Below, piece after piece: positions 57,411 through 64,000 of a DNA stretch of 64,000 bases. Both the position numbers and the translations under genes were made by a program. Each line of letters opens with the position of its first letter. Position 1 is the first letter of the stretch. The stretch is from contig CM055871.1 of assembly GCA_029582165.1 (NCBI GenBank), positions 27,300,802-27,364,801 on the forward strand, written 5' to 3'. This DNA is from Portulaca oleracea (Eukaryota > Streptophyta > Magnoliopsida > Caryophyllales > Portulacaceae). Below the pieces are notes generated by a model that was not told the DNA's origin, ran no database searches, and saw nothing but the letters and a program-made list of their open reading frames with translations.

Positions 57411-57529
57411 AGGTATGCTACACTTTATGAATATTAGTAAATTATATATTATTTTAGATGTTTAAAATTTAATATTAGATCGTAAATTTGTTAGTTTTCT
57501 TTAGTTTTATTGTTAAACTCCGTAAATCA

Positions 57530-57840
57530 ACCCTAACATTTATAAATTCAACCCTGACAATTTTTAGTTTATATTTACCCACCCTAAGCTTTGGAACCAA
57601 TTTCATTTAGCTAGTTTTTCGATACATTTAGCAACTTTTTCGGTGAATATATAATATATGATGAAATTTGTTTGCTAAAATTGTCGTCATTTCAGCAAAT
57701 AAATTTCATCATAATTCATATATTTCCTGGAAAAGATTCTAAATTCACTGGAAAAGTAGTTAATTGAAATTGGTTCAAAAGCTTCAAGTGAGTCGATATT
57801 AACTTAAAAACGTCAGGGTTGGATTTATAAATGTCATGAA
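57530..57840. mobile_element. Inverted-repeat element, AACCCTAACATTTATAAAT family
   Basis: ATCAACCCTAACATTTATAA at left pairs with TCAGGGTTGGATTTATAAAT at right. The centre holds a second fold-back (TGATGAAATTTGTTTGCT against AGCAAATAAATTTCATCA, 57659-57715). Likely a MITE; target duplication not resolved. Confidence 0.65.
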
Positions 57841-58532
57841 CCCAAAGAGGGTATATGCAAATTATCTGTAAATCTCAAGCATTAGTGTTTAAACTTTGAT
57901 TGATTATACCCTTACTGTAAGAAAATGTAATTTTCTAGTTAAATTTAATAAATGTATAAAAATTTATTTGATTTTTCATTTGAGTTCGGAGATTTCCAGC
58001 TAGCCCCCTTTTCATCCACAATCAATCCTAAATCCCACCCTAAATCGCACCCATTAATTCATCCACAAATTCAAGCACCCCCTTTCCAGCTAGCCCCCTT
58101 TTCCAGTTTGGGTTTTAGGAGTTTGTGAATTGAAGTTGGTTTCTTGGTTGTATTTTAGTTCATTTCGATGTATTTTGGTCTGTGAATGAGAAATGTTTGT
58201 GTTTGAATGATTGGGCAGTTTGATTGAGTTGTATGCTAGTTCAATTGACATAGTTATCGTCGTGGGATTGAATTTACAATCTTGGTATTGTGTTGACTGA
58301 TTTGGGTTTGGTTGTGTTGTTGATTCCCAGCTCATCTGTTGTCAATTTTTTACTGGGGGTGCTTGAATTTGTAATCGAATTGAATCTACCCAGTTTTTCC
58401 ATATTTTTTTTGGGATGAATCTTGTGCTTTGATTCGTGATTCTGGGTTTGGTATGATTCTGGGTTTGGTATGGAGAGAAGAGGAGGAGAAGCCCTGGCCA
58501 TGGTCATGGCTGTCTGGTGGATCGAAGAAGAG

Positions 58533-58574
<42 letters not shown>

Positions 58575-58744
58575 GCTGACGTGGAAACATAGGGAAGAGG
58601 GAAAAATTGAGTGATGTGGCGATTTTTTAAGTCAATGGGTGACATGACATGGTTAAACATCAAAGAAAACGTGCCGCCACCGCCAGCTCATTTCTCCGAC
58701 GAGTCAAGAAAAGGGTAAGTCGGTGACGTGTTACTGGGGGCAAC
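57841..58744. other. Low-complexity DNA with (GA)n
   Basis: (GA)n run at 58536-58572. A CTTTCCAGCTAGCCCCCTTT direct repeat lies at about 57996 and 58081. An antisense 129-codon ORF (58663-58274) translates the GA run as SLSLSLS and has no domain. It may be part of a larger element whose right end is at 58745-58848. Confidence 0.5.
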
Positions 58745-58848
58745 AGGGGGTCAAAGTTCATGTTATTCAGAACCAAATCGAAAGTTCGTATTATTAAGTC
58801 TCATATGGCCAAAAGTTCGTATTATTAGAATTCAATTTCCCTTTATTA
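58745..58848. mobile_element. Right end of a GGGAAATTGG-family element
   Basis: Reverse-complemented, it reads GGGAAATTGAATTCTAATAA and continues with AATACGAACTT repeats, like the termini at 1765. The left end was not located. Confidence 0.6.
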
Positions 58849-59400
58849 AAACTCATCCAAAATTACCAGTTAACAAAAATTTCGAAAATATCAAAATTTA
58901 CTAAAATTACTGTAATTCATTTACCTTACCTTACCCATAATTATAAATCTTATATGCTCATGTACAATGTGTACATGCATGGAATCTCCCACCCAGAGAA
59001 ACGGATCAAGGAAATCTTTTTCCATTTTGTAGAAAATTAAGAAAGCATATTCTTTATTCCTTGAAACTTTTGTATTTGTTCTCACATCATGTGCGCCATA
59101 ATAGAGATTAACAACTCAAAGATTATTTTCCCACCGCAATTAGTGAATAAAAAGGCTACAATGATTATTATTTGATGGATAGGCTAACTAATTAATTATC
59201 AAATTGTATCTTCCAAATAGAATAAAACAAAATAGATCATGTGCTGGGATACCCACTTGAAATTATTTTAATGGCAACATTATAAAAACAAGTAAACTAG
59301 TAAGTGGGAGTAGCAACCAGCAACGCTCCAAAATATATAGTCATACAATGACTAATGAGTAAATAGCATAGGTTTACATGGGCGTAACGTAAAAAAAGTG
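58849..59400. other. AT-rich non-coding DNA
   Basis: No feature recognised. Confidence 0.5.
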
Positions 59401-59671
59401 CTACCTCCCATATTACATGTTCATTTGACAAAAATTTAAAAAATTAATAAAATGTGTTAGGTGGGTATTATATTGTATGGAAAGTTATGAAATATTAGTA
59501 TTAAATTATTTATATATACTTCTCTCTCCTACTTTTTTTATTCTTGTGTCATAAAAGTTAATAAAAAAATGTAGGTAGTTGGAAAAAACTTACATTGGAA
59601 TTATAAAATGATAAGTATTATGGGATAAAAAAAATTTGATTAAAGTGACAACTATTGTGGGACAAAAATAG
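59401..59671. mobile_element. Decayed Stowaway-type MITE
   Basis: CTACCTCCCATATTACATGT at left and ACTATTGTGGGACAAAAATA at right are loose inverted matches, with TA at the right flank only. Related to the 37001 family through AAAGTGACA and ATTATGGGA text. Confidence 0.55.
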
Positions 59672-59956
59672 TATAATTTAATAATACCAAAATATTTCAA
59701 ATTGTTTGTTTATGTCAAAAAGAAAATAACAAATAGATGAAAAGTTGTAAACACATTTAATATATTATTTTATGTTGATTGTTTTTTGAAACTATATTAA
59801 TGTCGATTTTAGACGATAGAAAAGAAATTAGGACTATAATCTCGAAACAATAAACCTAGAATATGAAATGGAGAGTTATAATTGATGCTTTGATAGAGTT
59901 TACTTGCAATCATATTTGGCCAATTAAAGAGTTACACTAAATATGGAGTTGGTGTT

Positions 59957-60256
59957 ATGTGGCTTCAAAAGAAGGTTGGTGTCAGGCTAGAAGAAAGAAG
60001 AGATGGAAGACTTTATTTGAATCTAAGTCTTCTTGTTGGTCAAGCAACATGCAGGGTCGGCTCTACAAAATCTAAACGACATTTCATAGGTAAGGAAAAG
60101 AATTCTGGTTTGGTGGAGGTTTCCTTAGAGATTCTTAAAAATAGTTTGGAAGAGAAGGCACACATAGTGGTCAAGTTTGACGGTAGTTCTAATTTCATTC
60201 GTGACGATCGTGAGACTGTGCTTGACCTTCTTAAACAGCGAAGTGAGAAGATATAA
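59957..60256 (+). CDS. Unidentified 99-codon ORF within the retroposed segment
   Basis: I do not recognise the product. It is basic in its first half (RLEERRDGRL, KSKRHFIGKE) and mixed charged in the second (EKAHIVVKFDGSSNFIRDDR, LLKQRSEKI). No membrane segment or signal is visible. Composition looks like real protein rather than AT-rich noise. It could be the C-terminal part of a LINE ORF or of a host protein carried in by retroposition. The start at 59957 is the first Met and may be partly target DNA. Confidence 0.4.
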   Translation: MWLQKKVGVRLEERRDGRLYLNLSLLVGQATCRVGSTKSKRHFIGKEKNSGLVEVSLEILKNSLEEKAHIVVKFDGSSNFIRDDRETVLDLLKQRSEKI

Positions 60257-60388
60257 AGAACTATTTTGTTTTGCCATTTTAGTTATTTTTGTTGTAACTA
60301 GCTGTCTTGTTGTTGTTACTTGCTATTTTTGGTATGCTGTTTTGGATTCTTATATCTTTTCTAACTTTCAATAATAATAATAAAAAAA
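59963..60388 (+). mobile_element. Retroposed segment with (AAT)n/A tail
   Basis: The segment ends CAATAATAATAATAAAAAAA, and both sides show TGGCTT (left ATGTGGCTT at 59955-59963, right AAATGGCTT), suggesting target-primed insertion. The surrounding DNA is similar to 17420-17745, which lacks the insert. The exact left edge is uncertain. Confidence 0.5.
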
Positions 60389-60680
60389 TGGCTTGATGAT
60401 TTTTCCTTTTATTTTTTTCTTTTTCCTCCATAAAATTCTTGAAAAATTCTAGTAATGTTTCATGTGGAACCTTACACTTCCCTACTAGTAACAAATAACA
60501 TGTTGCTAATAGTTGCTAATACTATATTTCTAATGAAAACAATTAAACAAGCTCTATATTATTGAATATGATCACTTTTAAAGTATAAATCCACATAATA
60601 AGATGTTACGGAATCGAAGATTGAGAATAAAAAGTGTCAATCATATATGTAGTTACCAATATATTTTATTGATTAACTAG
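60389..60680. other. Non-coding DNA paralogous to ~17640-17745
   Basis: CTAGTAACAAATAACATGTT and AAACAAGCTCTATATTATTG resemble text at 17670-17740. No gene seen. Confidence 0.5.
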
Positions 60681-61267
60681 TGTTAGGATCAAATTCAGAT
60701 TTGTTGCCAGTTGTTAGTCACTTGTTAGGGTGTAAAAGAGAGAAATATATGCAGCGGAAGGAAATATAGGATGATTATGGAATCGATGATAATAATAAAG
60801 AGGCAAGAACTAAGATATATGGGTGAGACAGTAATTTTATGTGGGAAACCGAAGAACTCGGAGAAAAACCCACGGGCGACAACCAATATCCACTAGTAGA
60901 AAAGGTGATATTACAAGAGGTGGAATATAATTTCTCATACACTCTCACAACCTAGGGATAAATAGAGTGAAGATGTGGAAATCACACTGTACCTCCCTCA
61001 CGGGGAGTTTTGAAGGCTCTCACATCTGTTACATTAATCGCTTATCACAAGGTGAATAAATACCTCTATTTATAGGGTAAACATCCTATAGATCTGGCTA
61101 GACTTACGCTCCAAATACAATTAGGTTTTAAAATCATATTACAATTAGGAAACTGACCTAAGTATAATTAGGAAATAAAATAATTTCCTAATAGCAACCA
61201 ATAACTTTGAGTGTTTAGGAAACTTGCCAAATAATGAGTCAAGAAAATTTGGGCCATTAACCCAACA
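60681..61267. mobile_element. Solo LTR (587 bp)
   Basis: Starts TGTTAGGATCAAATTC and ends TTAACCCAACA. Exact target duplication ACTAG lies at 60676-60680 and 61268-61272. Minus-strand orientation is suggested by the TATA-like complement CTATTTATAG at 61065-61075. Not the same LTR as the 19129 Copia element beyond the shared TGTTAGGATC start. Confidence 0.9.
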
Positions 61268-61437
61268 ACTAGTATCTTATTGAAATGGGATGGTGTAGAC
61301 ATTGGATTTTGTGCCGAGAAAAGATGCACGAAGATAAGATCAGGAGCAACGTGTGTAGCCTAAAAGAAAAGACAAAAGGGGCTAGAATAAAAGTAAGGCC
61401 ACTTGGCCTTGCTCTATTTCTAAACCAAGCCCATAAG
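61268..61437. other. Short non-coding stretch
   Basis: No feature recognised; an antisense ORF here is unsupported. Confidence 0.5.
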
Positions 61438-61910
61438 TAGGGATGGCGACAAAACCCGAACTCACGGGTACCCTCCTCTAACCAACCCATTATATTTATG
61501 GGTGATAAATTTTAGAAAAAACGGATAAGGTAGGGTAATAGGTACTCGTCTCCACCCGTTGGGTACCCAACCCGACCCAACCCGAATACCTACAAAACAA
61601 AAAACTACCGTTGATTATTCATTATTGGGTCGGAGACATATATTAATATTTACATTTATAACTAATTTGTTGAGTTTTGTAATCACGATGTTTTCACTAA
61701 ATTTTAATCATCCATACCCATTTTTCAGGTCGGGTAAATGCGGGTATATTATACATATTAAATGTATTTTGGTATGATAGTTGTCCAATTTTCCTCTTTC
61801 TAATAAGAATCTTCATATAATATTTTCTTTTGATCGCTAATATGATTCTATCCAAAAATAACCCGTTAATTTGTACATATGGGTATCAAACGGGTTTTAT
61901 AAGTTTTCTT
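61438..61910. mobile_element. hAT-like element, one terminus visible
   Basis: TAGGGATGGCGACAAAACCC at 61439 is a typical plant hAT MITE start, followed by GGGTACCC and ACCCGACCCAACCCGA words. CAAACGGGTTTTATAAG near 61888 may belong to the other side, but no clean inverted end or 8-bp duplication was found. Confidence 0.55.
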
Positions 61911-62504
61911 TTACATTAAAAATATCCTTATTTAAGGATTAAGCAATCTTATTCGGCTGCCAATCACATTTAAGTAGCACCGCACAAAAAGTCCGCGTTG
62001 ATTTTTCCAGGTCCTACAGATGGTGGGAAGATAATAGCCAAGGATCATCAACAACTTAGTGTTTTGAAATACCCTATTTAAAACTCATAGAAACAACTCG
62101 ATATTTTTGGGATTTGGGGGTTTTAAAAAAAAATCAACACAACAATAATCAATGAACATGATATGATCAAACTCTAAAGAGAATCTCATCAAGCTTTATC
62201 TAGGCATCCAAATACAGATTTCATAGGGAATCCATCTACAATCACCCTTGAATAGCCAAAAGACTTCACCAAGATCGAAATAAAGGAAATGACCCTTTTA
62301 TCTACAAAGAAACCGCTCCATTAATAGTATCACCATGTAACATGGATAAAGCAACAATGAAGATTTTGAGGAAGGATTTTCGAATACCTAAAGGATTTCG
62401 TCACTCATCATCAAAGTCATTAAACATAAGTTGCCTTCTAAAAGTAATAGAGCTAACTTTATATAAAGGAGGAAGGAGTCATAACTAAACCTTGAAAATT
62501 AAAG
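61911..62504. other. Non-coding DNA with a TATA-like site
   Basis: TTTATATAAAGG at 62458-62469 is palindromic at its core and could serve either strand. On the minus strand it lies about 38 bp downstream of the dyad array. No gene seen. Confidence 0.45.
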
Positions 62505-62756
62505 GTCATGGGTATGACATTATAAAGTCACAGACGTGACCTAAGAAGGTCATAACTGTGACATGATTTCTTGTACAAGGGGCAGCCCAGGTCGAATAAG
62601 GTCATGGGCGTAACCTACTTGAGTAAGAGGCGTGACTACTTGATGTCATAATCGTGACTTCAAAGGTCACAAACATGACACTCACGATAACAAACATTTA
62701 GGGACAGAGGTTGGTCATGGGCTAATGGGTGTGACCATTGGGGTCACAATCGTGAC
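62505..62756. promoter_or_regulatory. Array of eight GTCAYnnnYRTGAC dyads, 22-bp phased
   Basis: 14-mers start at 62505, 62527, 62549, 62601, 62623 (degenerate GTAAGAGGCGTGAC), 62645, 62666 and 62743. Examples are GTCACAGACGTGAC, GTCATAATCGTGAC and GTCACAATCGTGAC. Adjacent starts are 22, 22, 22, 22 and 21 bp apart within the two runs, with differing 7-8-nt spacers such as ATTATAAA and CTAAGAAG. The sites are better conserved than the spacers. Binder and host element are unknown. Confidence 0.8.
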
Positions 62757-63530
62757 TGCCTACTACTCGGTTATGCCTTACTTCTCTTCTATATTCTTCC
62801 ACCGTCCTTGATCCCGGCTTCCCCGTGCTCTTCTTTGACGTTGCATACTCTCGATCCTAGCCCTTGTGAAAAGTCCAAGATGCCCTTCACTCCTAAAATA
62901 ACCGAAAAGCAATATCTAAAATGAGACTCAAGCTCAAATAGGGGAAACATGTTAGGACCAACTTCGGCTTTTATTATCCAAGACGAACGACCCCTCGAGT
63001 AATATGGTTCATCTACATCAGGTTGAGGAGGATTTGCCTTCAAATCTTGGGGGTTAGACGCACACACAAGAAAATGCAGTTTCCCAAAGAAAAAGTCCTC
63101 GGAGAGCCAGACCGAGAAACATCATGCAAGCCTCCCAACAAACACCAAATCCCATCACATATTCATCATCATTGATATACAATCATGTAGGCTTAGGTAC
63201 AATGCTACGTAAGTTTTTAAAAGAAATGGTATATATAAGTTCTTGAATATGGTGTAAGTTTTTTAACATTTAGTTATGCTAAGATTTTGAACTTTTTGTA
63301 TATAAGATTATGAACATAATACGTATAGTTTTTGAACACTGAAATAAAAGGACCACGATGCTACATAGTCCTGTAACCATGATCTAAGTTTCGGAATTTC
63401 AACACCCCATATTTATTTGCGCAATATGAAGGATGTCTTTACAGTACCACGCTTCGAACCTAAAGAACATTCATGTGAGAGGTGTATTAAAGTAATTATA
63501 AAACCATTATTGAACGCCTAGTAGAGCTGG
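62757..63530. other. Non-coding DNA
   Basis: An antisense ORF at 63067-62789 has no recognised domain. Nothing else stands out. Confidence 0.45.
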
Positions 63531-64000
63531 GAAAAGCTGACCTGACACGATTACCAACCTGAACCTAACACGATATTAAACAGGTTTAGGTAGAAATTTT
63601 CAACCTGTTTAATTATACGGGTAGACACAATAATCCCGTTTAATTAAATGGGTTAGGTTCAGGTCAGGATTTTCGATACGAAAAAACACCTACTTAACCC
63701 GTTTAATTAGGCATGTTAAATGGGTCAAGTCATTTGCTCGATAATCATTACCCAATTATACCGTTTATCAATAAATTTAGGTGAAAGTTACAGTTAATAG
63801 TCTTTGAAATATACGTAATACTTATAATTTTAACTTATATTTATATATAACTCAAATTATATTACCACGCAAATTGTTGAGTATGATATGTCATTATTTC
63901 GATCCCACAATGAGTTGTTTTGTATAAATGAGTTAATGGTTAAATGGGTAAATTGGTAACTTTATTCTAAAACGTTTACTTAAATGGGTAAACAGGTCAA
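63531..64000. mobile_element. hAT-like element running off the window
   Basis: TAGAGCTGGGAAAAGCTGAC followed by AACCTGTTTAATTA and CCCGTTTAATTAAATGGGTT words is typical of plant hAT MITEs. The right end would lie beyond 64000. Confidence 0.5.

Noticed and set aside
58274..58663. 129-codon antisense ORF with Ser/Leu repeats as a possible gene
   Set aside because: The SLSLSL stretch is just the (GA)n microsatellite translated. There is no domain, and the region looks like transposon interior.
62789..63067. 92-codon antisense ORF next to the dyad array
   Set aside because: No recognised domain. Considered as a gene driven by the array, but the TATA-like site and array point away from it.

Overview
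This is a stretch of nuclear DNA from a flowering plant, almost certainly a eudicot. The base composition is strongly AT-rich, with long (AT)n microsatellites. Copia retrotransposons, Cassandra-type 5S-bearing TRIM LTRs and Stowaway, Tourist, Mutator-like and hAT MITEs are packed throughout. The one clearly intact host gene has a spliced, GC-rich plant coding sequence. No bacterial operons, tRNA genes or CRISPR arrays were seen.

Host genes are few. At 41727-44033 (+) lies a two-exon gene for a plant mitochondrial calcium uniporter (MCU) channel protein. It carries the WDVMEP selectivity-filter motif between two membrane helices, and has a TATA box, a G-box and two TGGGCC site II elements upstream. 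A copy of its 3' end lies 0.45 kb downstream. At 531-1031 (+) is a short ankyrin-repeat gene or fragment. At about 2504-3445 (+) is a dead pentatricopeptide-repeat (PPR) gene split by a solo LTR.

Layout. 0-15 kb: ankyrin and PPR remnants, a LINE RNase H scrap, two large hairpins or duplications, a solo LTR and many MITEs. 15-18 kb: little recognisable. 18.1-29 kb: a retrotransposon block on the minus strand, made of a solo LTR (TSD GAAGG), a complete but mutated 4.8-kb Copia element (TSD AACTC), a loose gag fragment and a 3'-truncated second Copia element. 29-41 kb: nested MITEs, a Cassandra element with both LTRs, a solo LTR with phased palindromes, and a tandem duplication whose two copies act as empty-site controls for each other's MITE insertions. 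41-46 kb: the MCU gene and MITEs. 46.5-51.2 kb: a tandem duplication carrying broken RRM fragments like those of plant LINE ORF1. 51.5-57 kb: a 1.2-kb Mutator-like element with unexplained internal DNA, a hAT MITE, an old Cassandra LTR, and a 1.8-kb hAT-type element enclosing a 108-bp tandem array. 57-64 kb: hAT scraps, a retroposed orphan ORF, a solo LTR (TSD ACTAG), and an array of 14-bp palindromes spaced 22 bp apart.

The most unusual signals are three clusters of short dyad-symmetric sites repeated every 20-22 bp (about two helical turns): CAACACGGACCGTGTTG at 6.5 kb and 35.5 kb, and GTCAYnnnYRTGAC at 62.5 kb. Each lies within about 200 bp upstream of a TATA-like box. The 35.5-kb cluster is inside a solo LTR with an exact TSD, which suggests LTR enhancer arrays. 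Nearly everything else is best explained as a layered graveyard of transposons, many dated relative to each other by nesting. All target-site duplications, boundaries and domain calls were read by eye. Family names rest on recognised motifs, not on database searches.
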